Assembly (NCBI GenBank): GCA_030824555.1
Contig: JAVBXK010000080.1
Location: forward strand, 1-34,935
From: a bacterium
Lineage (GTDB): Bacteria > Pseudomonadota > Gammaproteobacteria > Burkholderiales > Burkholderiaceae_C
Length of the DNA stretch: 34,935 bases
Direction: 5' to 3'
Part shown: positions 23,995 to 32,200 of the stretch, in pieces
Layout of the letters: each line of letters starts with the position of its first letter
How positions within the stretch are numbered: position 1 is the stretch's first letter
Program-made: the position numbers and the translations under genes
Notes under the pieces: generated by a model
What the model was told of the DNA's origin: nothing
The model's input: the letters and a program-made list of their open reading frames with translations, nothing else
Databases searched by the model: none

Positions 23995-24430
23995 TGGTGT
24001 GAGCGATCAAAACTGAAATCTTTCAACTCATTTAGGTACATGGCACCATTCGTCGGTTGCGTCGACCAATCAACCGGGAGCCACACCATAGGTTTTCAGA
24101 TTCAGAGGCGATCTGCATTTTTGATATAAAAATGATAACATTTTAAGTATTTGCCGTATAAATATATTTAATAGTTTGCTATATATTTTAATTGGCAAAA
24201 AACTTCCCTCTGCAAAGCCGATGTGTATTTCCCGCACCCGTACCCCTCCTGGGAGCGCAACTCAGCGAGAACACCGACGGACTGCACAGGCTGCATTTCT
24301 CCACAGTGACAAACCTGCTTGAGGTCACCGACACCGAGGTCGATGATGCGGTCTACGTGACATGCTTGCATGTTTCCGTGACTTGAGTTGTTCTTGGTCT
24401 TACAGCAGGCGCAGCCCGACCGGGTTTCAG
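23995..24430. other. Intergenic region with AT-rich core
   Basis: This 436-base gap is upstream of the PhnD-like gene and downstream of the MFS gene. Its core (about 24118-24193) is mostly A and T in a GC-rich chromosome. It holds a 12-bp palindrome TAAATATATTTA (24159-24170) inside a larger inverted repeat TTTGCC (24150-24155) and GGCAAA (24194-24199). Short open frames on both strands at 24168-24467 show no recognisable protein. It probably holds the promoter of the phnD-like/cyclase operon. Confidence 0.5.
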
Positions 24431-25873
24431 CTAAACGCTCACGCGACGGCCTGCAGCAGCGCTCCACAACGCCAGCGCCATCGCCATGGCAACCAGTGCC
24501 GCCGCAACCATGAACGTGAGCTGCAAGCCAGCCGCGAAGTCTGGCTGCAAGCTTGCCGCCCCCGGCGCGGCTGACGCGCCGTGGTTGAACACCGCACCCA
24601 TGACAGACGCCCCCGTGATGAGTCCCAGGTTTCGCGACAGGTTGAGCAAGCCGCCGACCAGGCCCCGCTGGTCAGGGGCGGCACAGCCCATCACAGCGGT
24701 GTTGTTGGCCGCCTGAAAGGTGGCATAGCCTGCGGTGATGAACCCGAGCGCGGTCGCGTAGCCCGCAACGCCCCAGGCGATGGCGGCAAAGGGCAATCCG
24801 ACCGTGCCCAGGAACATGATGGCCAGGCCCGCCACCGTGACCCGGCTGTGCCCCGTGCGGTCAACCAGCCTGCCCACGGGTGCACCGAACAGCGCGGCCA
24901 CCGCCGGGCCGACCGACATCACCAGCCCCAGGCGGGTCGATTCAAGGCCCAGTGCGCCTGCCAGGTAAAACGGCCCCGCCACCATAGTGGCCATCACCAC
25001 CGTGGTGACCAAGGCGCTGGAGGCAAAACCGGTGCTGATCGCCCGGTGGCGGAACATTTCCAGCCGCACCAGCGGTGCCGCCACCCTTGATTCAGCCCAC
25101 ACAAAGGCGGCCATACCGGCCAGACCAACGAGCAGCAAGGCCCCATTGAGCACGCCAAACTGCCCGCGCCCCCACGTCATGGCCAGCGAATAAGCAGCCA
25201 GGCTGAGCGCCAGCAACACGGTGCCCACAACGTCAAAGCGCACGGCCTTCGCTGTGGTGGGCTGGCTGTCGGGCGGCAAGCTTCGGCTGACCATCACCAG
25301 TGCCACGAGGCCGATCGGCACGTTGATCCAGAAAACGGCTTCCCAGCCGCCCATGCCGATCAACAGCCCGCCCAAGGTGGGGCCCAAAGCCGTGCCCACC
25401 GCTGACACGGTGCCCAGCAGCCCCATGGCACCGCCCACTTGGTTTTTGGGCACCCGCTCGCCGACCAGCGCCAGGGCGATGGCCATCATGACGGCGGCCC
25501 CCACGCCCTGAACCACCCTGCCCGCCACCAGCTGCCACAACGTGGCGGCTGCGCCGCAGGCGAACGAGGCCAGTGTGAAAACGGCCAGCCCCATCAGCAT
25601 GACCCTGCGGCGGCCCAGCAGGTCACCCAGCCGCCCCACGCTGACGATCACCACCGTGATGGTGAGCAGGTAGGCCAGCACCACCCATTGCACGGCCTGG
25701 AACGAGGCGGCAAACGCCTCGGCCAGCGTGGGCAACGCGACATTGGCAATGCTGGTGCCCAACGCAGGCAACAGCATGGCCAGTGACAGGCTGAACAGCA
25801 AAGTTCGCTGCGAGGGTGAAGCAGGCGAGATCACCTGAGAAGGCGTCGCGGCGAGTGGTGCGGTGCGGGTCAT
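24431..25873 (-). CDS. MFS multidrug-type exporter (DHA2 family)
   Basis: 480 residues from the ATG at 25873, which follows GGAG at six bases. It is a multi-span membrane protein, with the motif-A loop GRLGDLLGRRRVML after helix two and the motif-C-like GPTLGGLLIG in helix five, as in EmrB/QacA-type drug:H+ antiporters (usually 14 helices). These pumps export toxic hydrophobic compounds using proton flow. A LysR regulator is divergent, 124 bases away, and probably controls it. Substrate unknown. Confidence 0.9.
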   Translation of the reverse strand: MTRTAPLAATPSQVISPASPSQRTLLFSLSLAMLLPALGTSIANVALPTLAEAFAASFQAVQWVVLAYLLTITVVIVSVGRLGDLLGRRRVMLMGLAVFTLASFACGAAATLWQLVAGRVVQGVGAAVMMAIALALVGERVPKNQVGGAMGLLGTVSAVGTALGPTLGGLLIGMGGWEAVFWINVPIGLVALVMVSRSLPPDSQPTTAKAVRFDVVGTVLLALSLAAYSLAMTWGRGQFGVLNGALLLVGLAGMAAFVWAESRVAAPLVRLEMFRHRAISTGFASSALVTTVVMATMVAGPFYLAGALGLESTRLGLVMSVGPAVAALFGAPVGRLVDRTGHSRVTVAGLAIMFLGTVGLPFAAIAWGVAGYATALGFITAGYATFQAANNTAVMGCAAPDQRGLVGGLLNLSRNLGLITGASVMGAVFNHGASAAPGAASLQPDFAAGLQLTFMVAAALVAMAMALALWSAAAGRRVSV

Positions 25874-25937
25874 GTCGGGCTCCTTGAATGACAAAACCCG
25901 ATGCTAGAAACGGACGTGACATGGCGGAAGACGCACA

Positions 25938-25960
25938 GTACGCAATGAATCAGTGCATAC
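25938..25960. promoter_or_regulatory. Candidate LysR binding site
   Basis: GTACGCA-N9-TGCATAC is an interrupted dyad (six of seven pairs) in the gap between the MFS gene and the divergent LysR gene. Its inner part GCA-N9-TGC has the spacing expected of LysR sites. Confidence 0.45.
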
Positions 25961-25997
25961 AACGCCACGCCAAGCCCACGCATGCTAAGTTCTGAAC

Positions 25998-26930
25998 ATG
26001 ACTGCGCCAGACTTCAACCTCCTGCTGACCCTCGACGTTCTGCTGACCGAACAGAACGTCGCCCGTGCCGCCAAGCGGTTGCGATTGAGTCCTTCTGCCA
26101 TGAGCCGGGCGTTGGCCCGCCTGCGAGTGACAACGGGCGACCCGTTGTTGGTCAGGGCCGGTCGCGGGCTGGTGCCCACACCGCGTGCACTTGAACTACA
26201 GGAGCGCATCAGCCCGCTGGTACAGGCCATCGAAGACGTGCTGCGGCCCCTGAGCGCCCTCAACCTGGGGGCACTGAGCCGAACCTTCACCCTGCGCAGC
26301 AGCGAGGGGTTCGTGGAGAACTTCGGCGCGGCGCTCGTCGAGCGTGTGGCTGCCGAAGCGCCGGGCGTTCGCCTGTGCTTCATGCACAAACCCGACAAAA
26401 GCAGTGCCGGGCTGCGGGACGGCACGGTCGACCTGGAAACCGGGGTGACCGGCGCGGGCATGGGGCCCGAAATCCGCACCCAGGCCTTGTTTCAGGACAG
26501 GTGGATAGGCGTCGTGCGCGCCGTGCACCCCTTGAGCCAGACAGTCGGATTGACGGCAGAGCAGTTTGCTCAGTGCCGCCACATCGCAGTGTCCAGACGC
26601 GGTGTGCTGGGCGTGGGGCCGGTTGACGACGCGCTGGCCCAGCTGGGGCTTCAGCGCCATGTGGCGGCCATCACAAGCGGCTTTGTGGCTGCGCTGGCAC
26701 TGGCAAACGGAACCGATCTGGTGGCCTGCGTGCCCGAGCGACACACCCACAAGTTGCGTGGCCACCTGCACAGCTTTGCGTTGCCGTTCCCAGTCCCGGC
26801 GCTGACCATATCGCTGTTCTGGCACCCCAGACACCAGGCTGACCCCGCACACATGTGGCTTCGCCGAGTGGTTCAAGATGTTTGCAGCGACCATCTCGGC
26901 GGCTCGGCGAAAGACCCGTTGCCTGGCTGA
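25998..26930 (+). CDS. LysR-family regulator of the MFS gene
   Basis: 310 residues. The N-terminal winged helix has FNLLLTLDVLLTEQNVARAA, then LRLSPSAMSRALARLR with the recognition helix, and DPLLVRAGRGLVPT. The remaining part is the substrate-binding domain (about 90-300). The layout with a divergent exporter gene is the classical one for LysR control. It probably activates or represses the exporter in response to a pump substrate. Confidence 0.92.
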   Translation: MTAPDFNLLLTLDVLLTEQNVARAAKRLRLSPSAMSRALARLRVTTGDPLLVRAGRGLVPTPRALELQERISPLVQAIEDVLRPLSALNLGALSRTFTLRSSEGFVENFGAALVERVAAEAPGVRLCFMHKPDKSSAGLRDGTVDLETGVTGAGMGPEIRTQALFQDRWIGVVRAVHPLSQTVGLTAEQFAQCRHIAVSRRGVLGVGPVDDALAQLGLQRHVAAITSGFVAALALANGTDLVACVPERHTHKLRGHLHSFALPFPVPALTISLFWHPRHQADPAHMWLRRVVQDVCSDHLGGSAKDPLPG

Positions 26931-27028
26931 GACCCCGTCGGGGAGCTTCGGTAGCGCGGCCGGTTGGCTGCAGGCGGTGTTTGCGAACTTCACGTGGGCA
27001 TGAATGCTGAGGGCACAGGCTGCTCGGT

Positions 27029-27118
27029 ATGCCAGACTTTCTGGTGCGTGGCGTGCTGCAAAAAGCCAAAGATAGCGGACGCGGCGCAGGGCATGTGATG
27101 AATACTCAAATTCAATAG
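27029..27118 (+). pseudogene. Third fragment of a fic 3' end
   Basis: A 29-codon stretch encodes MPDFLVRGVLQKAKDSGRG then AGHVMNTQIQ and stop. It matches the last residues of the Fic protein (DLLARGVLLKTEGGGRSTG, then YALNTRFQ) at many positions and is followed by the same palindromic repeat. No antitoxin gene follows. It is more diverged than copy 2. Confidence 0.7.
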
Positions 27119-27158
27119 CTGCTACCGCTTACCAATAAAGCGATAGAGGCCAATTTTT
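27110..27158 (+). repeat. Dispersed palindromic repeat, best-kept copy
   Basis: TTCAATAGCTGCTACCGCTTA, then CCAATAAAGCGATAGAGGCC and AATTTTT. It has a CGCTT/AAGCG stem and a final T-run. This copy comes closest to intergenic repeats I recall from Comamonadaceae genomes. Confidence 0.65.
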
Positions 27159-27292
27159 CATAAATAATTCAAACCAACCGTCCATGGCAATTGGCATGAT
27201 TTATACGAATGCATACAGCGCTGAATAGTCGCTTGAAAATGGGTTTTGAGTGCTCTAAATTTCGCCCATCACATGCAACACAAGAATGCCAG

Positions 27293-28252
27293 ATGGACCA
27301 CGCCAACCCCCTGCCCCGCCCTGTTGAAATCACCGCCGCAGACGGGTACATCCTGCGGGGCCATTGCTGGCAACACACCCGCCCGGATGCCCAGCGCCCC
27401 GTGGTGGTGATCAACCCGGCCACCTCGGTCTGCTGCCGTTACTACGCCCGGTTTGCCGGGTTTTTGCATCAGCATGGCTTTGACGTGCTGACCTATGACT
27501 ACCGGGGCATCGGTGAATCGCGCCCCGAAAGCCTGCGCGGCTTTCAGGCGGGGTGGATCGACTGGGGTCGGCTGGACTTCGAGGCCGCACTCCAGTTTGT
27601 GACCCGCACCTGCCCGGGCCAGCCCATCCATGTGGTGGCCCACAGCGTGGGCGGCTTTCTGGTGGGGCTGGCCGAGTCCAGCCACCTGGTGTCACGGATG
27701 TTCACGGTAGGGGCGCAGTACGCCCACTGGAAGGATTACGCCCGCGACCGGCGTTGGCGCATGTGGCTCAAGTGGCACGTGGCCATGCCCGCCCTCACCG
27801 CGGTGTTCGGTTACTTTCCGGGCAAGCGGCTGGGTTGGCTGGAAGACACGCCCAAAGGCGTGGTGCGCGACTGGACATCGCGTGCGCCTCGCTTCGAAGA
27901 CACCTGGCGCCAGGGCTCCGTGGTGCTGAGCCCCGGTGAACGCCTGGCACTGGTGCACAGGTTTGCCGCCATGCGAGCCGACATGCTGGCGCTGAGCCTG
28001 AGTGACGACGAATTCGGGACGGTGGCGGCCATCCGGCGCCTGCTGGCCTACTTTCGGGGCAGCCGTTGCACCCACCTGCACCTGCAGCCGCAGGCCGTGG
28101 GCGAAACGGGGATTGGGCATTTCGCGTTTTTCCACCAGCGTTTTCAGCACAAGTTGTGGCCCGTGGCGCTGGAGTGGTTGCGCCACGCGCGCCTGCACCC
28201 CTCGGTCCACGGCGACGTGAGCCGACTCAACCCCACGGCCACCCCACCGTGA
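27293..28252 (+). CDS. Alpha/beta-hydrolase fold protein
   Basis: 319 residues from the ATG at 27293; an earlier in-frame start at 27209 would add 28 residues unlike the fold. The first strand has PVVVINPATSVCCRYYARFA, the nucleophile elbow is AHSVGG, the acid is probably in LSLSDDEFG and the base histidine in GIGHFAFF near the C-terminus. Thus a Ser-Asp-His triad is likely. It resembles esterases or S33-type hydrolases of unknown substrate. No clear functional link to its neighbours. Confidence 0.85.
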   Translation: MDHANPLPRPVEITAADGYILRGHCWQHTRPDAQRPVVVINPATSVCCRYYARFAGFLHQHGFDVLTYDYRGIGESRPESLRGFQAGWIDWGRLDFEAALQFVTRTCPGQPIHVVAHSVGGFLVGLAESSHLVSRMFTVGAQYAHWKDYARDRRWRMWLKWHVAMPALTAVFGYFPGKRLGWLEDTPKGVVRDWTSRAPRFEDTWRQGSVVLSPGERLALVHRFAAMRADMLALSLSDDEFGTVAAIRRLLAYFRGSRCTHLHLQPQAVGETGIGHFAFFHQRFQHKLWPVALEWLRHARLHPSVHGDVSRLNPTATPP

Positions 28253-28286
28253 ACACGCGGCGCTGACCGGCCTCACCGGGGCACTG

Positions 28287-29204
28287 TCACACCCCGGCAC
28301 CCGCTGCTGCAGCCTGGGCGCGAATCCACGCCACCACTTCGCGCACATCGGGCTTTGGGTCGGTGTCGGCCTGTATCAGCCAGAAGGCATGCCCATGCTC
28401 AGGCGCTGCCTGCTGAGCGTCCAGCGCCACCAGGCGGCCATCGGCCAACATGGCGTCCACCAGCGGCCTGCGACCCAGGGCGATGCCCTGCCCGGCCACG
28501 GCGGCGTGGATGATCTGGTCGTACTGGTTGAAGCGGAGCATGCCCTTGGGCCGGGTAGCTGACCAGCCCTGGGCTGCCAGCCATTCGCCCCACTGGAGCC
28601 ACGGGCGGTAGGGGCCATCAAACTCCAGCAGGACGTGCCGCATCAGTTCAGCCGGGTCGGTCAACGCCGACACCCCCAGCGAAGGGTGGGCCACCGGCAC
28701 CACCGTTTCGCCAAACAGCAGTTCGGCCCCGGCGGGCATGGACTGGCGGTTGCCATACCGGATGGCCAGGTCAACGCCTTCGGTTTTCAGGTCAGTCAGG
28801 CGGTTGCCAGCCGACAAGCGCACTTCGATGTCGGGGCGCGCGTCGATGAACCCGCCCAGCCGGGGCATCAGCCACAGCCCGGCAAAACCCACGGTGGTGG
28901 TGAGCGTCACCACACGTTGCCCGCGGCTGGGCTTGAGTGCGCCCACCACGTCTTGCAGCTGCTGCACCGCGTGGTCTGCGCTGCGGAACAGCCGTTCCCC
29001 TTCTGGCGTGAACGCGATGCTGCGGTGCCCCCGCACCAGCAGCTTCAAGCCCAGGGCGTCCTCCAGGACCTGAATCTGGCGGCTGACCGCCGACTGCGTC
29101 AGGCACAGATCCTGGGCGGCCAAGGTGATGCTCATGCGCCGCCCCACGGCCACAAACCCTTTGAGCCCATCGAGCGAGGGCATGCGAACAAGCGGTGTTG
29201 ACAT
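28287..29204 (-). CDS. LysR-family regulator (GcvA-like)
   Basis: 305 residues from the ATG at 29204; the open frame runs much further upstream without family similarity. The N-terminus PSLDGLKGFVAVGRRMSITLA, then LCLTQSAVSRQIQVLE and LKLLVRGHRSIAFTPEG is the GcvA-type DNA-binding part. The rest is the effector domain (VTLTTTVGFAGLWLMPRL onwards). Neither flanking gene is a clear target; the small plus-strand gene at 29320 is divergent. No strong ribosome site is visible, so the start could instead be M8 (29183). Confidence 0.9.
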   Translation of the reverse strand: MSTPLVRMPSLDGLKGFVAVGRRMSITLAAQDLCLTQSAVSRQIQVLEDALGLKLLVRGHRSIAFTPEGERLFRSADHAVQQLQDVVGALKPSRGQRVVTLTTTVGFAGLWLMPRLGGFIDARPDIEVRLSAGNRLTDLKTEGVDLAIRYGNRQSMPAGAELLFGETVVPVAHPSLGVSALTDPAELMRHVLLEFDGPYRPWLQWGEWLAAQGWSATRPKGMLRFNQYDQIIHAAVAGQGIALGRRPLVDAMLADGRLVALDAQQAAPEHGHAFWLIQADTDPKPDVREVVAWIRAQAAAAGAGV

Positions 29205-29319
29205 GCTAATTTTGAATGCGAGTGGTGCCGAGAAGTCGTTTGAAAGACAGCATGGCAAAAAGTGTAATGGCAAGCATCTGTTCCCACCCACACATTCTTT
29301 TTTTGAATGCTGACACACC

Positions 29320-29484
29320 ATGACAACCCACCCGCGCCCCACCGCACACTGTATGCAACACCCCTGGCCCCTCGTGCTGACGGCGGCCTGGTTGCTGACC
29401 CTGGCGCTGGTGTGGGCGTTCAGGGCTTGGACCCAACCCGGGCTGGTGTTCAGCGTCACGACCGTGATGTCTTTCTGCCAATGA
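29320..29484 (+). CDS. Small single-span membrane protein
   Basis: 54 residues from ATG at 29320. A polar N-terminus (THPRPTAHCMQH) is followed by one long hydrophobic helix, WPLVLTAAWLLTLALVWAF, and a short tail ending in MSFCQ. It ends 18 bases before the next small gene in the same direction. It has no recognised family and no clear ribosome binding site, so its existence is only likely. Confidence 0.4.
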   Translation: MTTHPRPTAHCMQHPWPLVLTAAWLLTLALVWAFRAWTQPGLVFSVTTVMSFCQ

Positions 29485-29502
29485 ACCGCATGAGTGTTGC
29501 CC

Positions 29503-29733
29503 ATGACACCCCAAACGCCAAAAGCCGTTCAGGCGGCCACCAAGCGTGATGCGCCCCGCCAGACGAGGCCGGTGGTGGCCTGGTTAGTGGCGCTGCTGCC
29601 CCGCCGCCCTCAGCCCCTGAACGGGCAACGTGTGACCCTTGCCATGCTGAAAGACCTGGGCTTGAGCCGAAACGACCTCCCTGCCATTCGCACGGGGCGC
29701 TTTGCGCAGGACGCGACGCGGCGGCAACGCTGA
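29503..29733 (+). CDS. DUF1127-like small protein
   Basis: 76 residues from the ATG at 29503. The C-terminal half, LAMLKDLGLSRNDLPAIRTGRF, has the DUF1127 pattern (LxDIGLxRxDI) known from small basic proteins with roles in stress, phosphate and RNA metabolism. The N-terminal part is basic and Pro/Gln-rich. It is the first gene of a run of short stress-type proteins. Start site uncertain (a TTG lies three codons before). Confidence 0.65.
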   Translation: MTPQTPKAVQAATKRDAPRQTRPVVAWLVALLPRRPQPLNGQRVTLAMLKDLGLSRNDLPAIRTGRFAQDATRRQR

Positions 29734-29904
29734 CACGCAGCGGGGGACCGCATTCGAGACGGTGCGCAGCGTTCGTCAACGCACAGACTTCGGGCCGGGG
29801 GCTGCCTAAAGTGGCTGCAGTTCCCCACTGATCGGCCCCTGACAACCCATGCCGTGCCAGTTGGTGAGCGACCTGTCCCATCCACTGACACCAGGAGAAC
29901 ACAC

Positions 29905-30315
29905 ATGACATCCAACTACGTCACACGCGACAACTACGGCATGTACGCCCGCAGCAGCGAAGGCCCCGGCCCGGCACTGATGGGTGCAGACACTCTGCTG
30001 GGCAACGACGTTTACAACAACGAAGACGACAGCCTGGGCGACATCAAAGAATTCATGGTCGACATGGCCACCGGCAAGGTGGCCTATGCGGTGCTGTCTT
30101 TCGGCGGCCTGCTGGGCATGGGCGACAAGTTGTTTGCAGTGCCTTGGGGCGCGCTGTCGCTCGACACCGTCAACAAGCGCTTCACGCTCAATGTCTCCAA
30201 AGACACCCTGAAGGAAGCGCCGGGCTTTGACAAAGACAACTGGCCGTCCATGTCGGACAGCACCTGGGCTGGTGGCGTGCACAAGTTTTACGGCACGCCC
30301 TACAGCAACGCTTGA
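29905..30315 (+). CDS. PRC-barrel domain protein
   Basis: 136 residues from the ATG with AGGAG upstream. The PRC-barrel region runs about 25-105: LLGNDVYNNEDDSLGDIKEF, ATGKVAYAVLSFGGLLGMGD, KLFAVPWGAL and FTLNVSKDTLKEAPGF. PRC-barrel proteins bind RNA or partner proteins; single-domain forms like this are often induced by stress. It precedes the CsbD gene by 52 bases. Confidence 0.9.
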   Translation: MTSNYVTRDNYGMYARSSEGPGPALMGADTLLGNDVYNNEDDSLGDIKEFMVDMATGKVAYAVLSFGGLLGMGDKLFAVPWGALSLDTVNKRFTLNVSKDTLKEAPGFDKDNWPSMSDSTWAGGVHKFYGTPYSNA

Positions 30316-30367
30316 GCGCACAGATGTGCGCCACACACCCGTTTTTACAACAACAAAAGGACACACC

Positions 30368-30550
30368 ATGAACAAAGATCAAGTCAAAGGTTCCCTCAAG
30401 GATGCCGCCGGCAAAGTGCAGGAACAAGCCGGCAAACTCACCGGCAGCACCGAGCAGCAGCTCAAGGGCCTGCACAAGCAGGCCCAGGGCAAAGCTCAAA
30501 AGGCTGTGGGCGACGTGAAGGAAGTGATCAAGGACATGACCGGCAGGTGA
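30368..30550 (+). CDS. CsbD-family stress protein
   Basis: 60 residues: MNKDQVKGSLKDAAGKVQEQ, AGKLTGSTEQQLKGLHKQAQ, GKAQKAVGDVKEVIKDM. This is a complete CsbD-like protein of the usual length with its repeated helical pattern. CsbD proteins are induced by general stress; their action is unknown. It has AAAGGA upstream. Confidence 0.93.
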   Translation: MNKDQVKGSLKDAAGKVQEQAGKLTGSTEQQLKGLHKQAQGKAQKAVGDVKEVIKDMTGR

Positions 30551-30580
30551 CCCACAGGTAACCAACCGGCAACCCCAACC

Positions 30581-30606
30581 CTGGCCTGCAACTGCGGGCC
30601 AGTTTT
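30581..30606 (+). terminator. Hairpin between csbD-like gene and lmo0937-type gene
   Basis: CTGGCC and GGCCAG flank a 10-base loop and are followed by TTTTG. It may be a weak terminator or a processing hairpin just before the ribosome site of the next gene. Confidence 0.4.
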
Positions 30607-30626
30607 GATTCAAAAGGAACCACACC

Positions 30627-30770
30627 ATGCTTCAGACCCTTGCCATCATCCTGCTCGTGCTCTGGGCCGTGGGCCTGGTCACGTCGTCCGCGCTGGGCGG
30701 CTTCATACACATGCTGCTGGTCGTGGCCATTGTCCTGTTTCTGGTGCGCTTCATCGGCGGTCGCACGTAG
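30627..30770 (+). CDS. lmo0937-family small membrane protein
   Basis: 47 residues: MLQTLAIILLVLWAVGLVTS, SALGGFIHMLLVVAIVLFLV, RFIGGRT. Two hydrophobic helices separated by a Gly-Gly-Phe-Ile-His turn are the mark of the lmo0937/DUF5670 family. AAAGGAAC lies nine bases before the ATG. It is in the same direction as the CsbD-like gene and was probably selected with it in membrane stress. Confidence 0.9.
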   Translation: MLQTLAIILLVLWAVGLVTSSALGGFIHMLLVVAIVLFLVRFIGGRT

Positions 30771-30910
30771 CACCCAGTTGGCGTTTGCCGCATCCGTACG
30801 GCAACGTACGCAACGGGGAAAACCGTCACAAGCCCCCCAGAATTCGAACCGCCCTGCGCGTGACACCTGCGTGCACGCCATGCGTGCGGCAACAGACCGA
30901 TGCGGAATGC

Positions 30911-31675
30911 ATGCCGACCCAGAATGGTTTGGCATATCGCCCCTCCACGCATTGGATATCCAGCATCGACCAAGCCCTTGCCAACCGTTTACTGACCCAA
31001 CTCAAGCAGACAGAACGCTCACTGCTGCTCGACCAGGCCGAGTTGGTGGAGCTTGACAACGCCCAGGTGCTGGTGCGTGCGGGGCAGCCCTTGAGCCATG
31101 CCTTCTTTCCCACCAACTGCATGATTTCGCTGCTGGCCAACCCGTCCAAAGCGCGTTGCCTGGAAGTGGGCCAGATCGGCTTTGAAGGCATGTTGGGCGC
31201 CAGCAGCGCGTTGGGGGTGACCGCTTCGGCCTTTGACGCGGTGGTGACCGGTGCCGGACAGGCCTGGCGCATGCCATTGGCCGCCTTGCGCATGCAATGT
31301 CTGCACAGCCGGTTCCTGAGTGTGCTGATGGTGCGCTACCTGTACACCGAGCTGGGCCAGATGGGCGCACTGGCAGCGTGCGGGCAGTTTCATGTGCTGG
31401 AGCAACGCTTGGCGCGGCTGCTGCTGATGTGTCAGGACCGCATGCGCGTGCCCGACCTGGAAGTCACCCACGAAAGCCTGGCCCGGGTCATGGGCGTGCG
31501 CCGCGCCAGCGTGACCTTGCTGGCCGGTCTGTTCCAAAGTCGGCACCTCATTCACCATCGGCGCGGCCACATGGTGGTAGCAGACCGTGCCGGTTTGCTG
31601 GCCGCCGCGTGCACCTGCTATGCCCAGGACCTGGCGTTTTACGAGCAGGTCATGTCAGAGAAGTGGCCACCGTGA
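30911..31675 (+). CDS. Crp/Fnr-family transcriptional regulator
   Basis: 254 residues from ATG at 30911. The N-terminal cyclic-nucleotide-binding-like barrel runs about 30-150 (VLVRAGQPLSHAFFPTNCMI, then VGQIGFEGMLG). A long dimer helix and a C-terminal winged helix follow (DLEVTHESLARVMGVRRASV). The cAMP-binding residues of Crp and the cysteines of Fnr are not evident, so it may respond to another signal. It lies after the small stress genes and could control them. Confidence 0.9.
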   Translation: MPTQNGLAYRPSTHWISSIDQALANRLLTQLKQTERSLLLDQAELVELDNAQVLVRAGQPLSHAFFPTNCMISLLANPSKARCLEVGQIGFEGMLGASSALGVTASAFDAVVTGAGQAWRMPLAALRMQCLHSRFLSVLMVRYLYTELGQMGALAACGQFHVLEQRLARLLLMCQDRMRVPDLEVTHESLARVMGVRRASVTLLAGLFQSRHLIHHRRGHMVVADRAGLLAAACTCYAQDLAFYEQVMSEKWPP

Positions 31676-31699
31676 GCGGTTCGATGGTCGCCGCATCTC

Positions 31700-31990
31700 T
31701 CACACCCGCAGAAAAGCCAACAGCGCGTCGTTGAAGTGGGTGGTGAACTGGTCGAAAAACGCATGGCGGTCTTGCTCGAGCGCCTGTTTCTTCTGTTGTG
31801 CCTTTTCGGGTGTGAGCGGGCCTGTGGGGTTGTCAGCCGTTGCCATCAGGTACGGTGGCACGGCTGCGGCAAACACCACGCTGTGCAAGCGCGACTCACC
31901 GTGCCGTGACACGTAACGGGCCAACTCGCGATACCCGGCGGCGTGCAGCGCCGCCGCCTGAGCCATGGGCACGGGGTTCGGGCCAAAACT
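31700..31990 (-). pseudogene. 3' fragment of a haloperoxidase-like alpha/beta hydrolase
   Basis: The minus strand encodes ELARYVSRHGESRLHSVVFA, AAVPPYLMATADNPTGPLTP and EQDRHAFFDQF, closely following the middle of non-heme haloperoxidase/arylesterase proteins (GEVARYxGRHG, then SAVPPxMxKTxxNPxG). The catalytic serine part lies upstream in that family and is missing; instead upstream sequence is unrelated and contains only an accidental open frame. It also lacks the last 100 or so residues. So this is a truncated remnant between the Crp gene and the Mla operon. Confidence 0.7.
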
Positions 31991-32200
31991 GTTGGACCAC
32001 CTTATGTCGGTGGCAGCGAGCGTGTCTGTGCGGCAGCGGACCCGCGAAACAGCCACTGTGGGCTGGCACACCGACAGCGCCCCCAAACCAGGGCACAGTG
32101 AGCGCGCGGCCAAGCCCCACGGGGCGGGCTGACCCGTGGCGGGCCCGTGGCGGGCCCGTGCGTGGCCAACTTCATTCAACCCACACATCAAAGGACAACC

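Larger units (their letters stand above)
26931..27292. other. Intergenic region with fic-tail remnant and repeat
   Basis: This 362-base gap holds the third fic-tail fragment (27029-27118) and a well-kept repeat copy (27110-27158), described separately. The rest, including TTATACGAATGCATAC near 27191-27206, probably contains the promoter of the alpha/beta hydrolase. No other gene is supported. Confidence 0.5.

Noticed and set aside
24168-24467. Small frames on both strands in the AT-rich gap
   Set aside because: No family, no ribosome site, and partly overlapping the MFS end.
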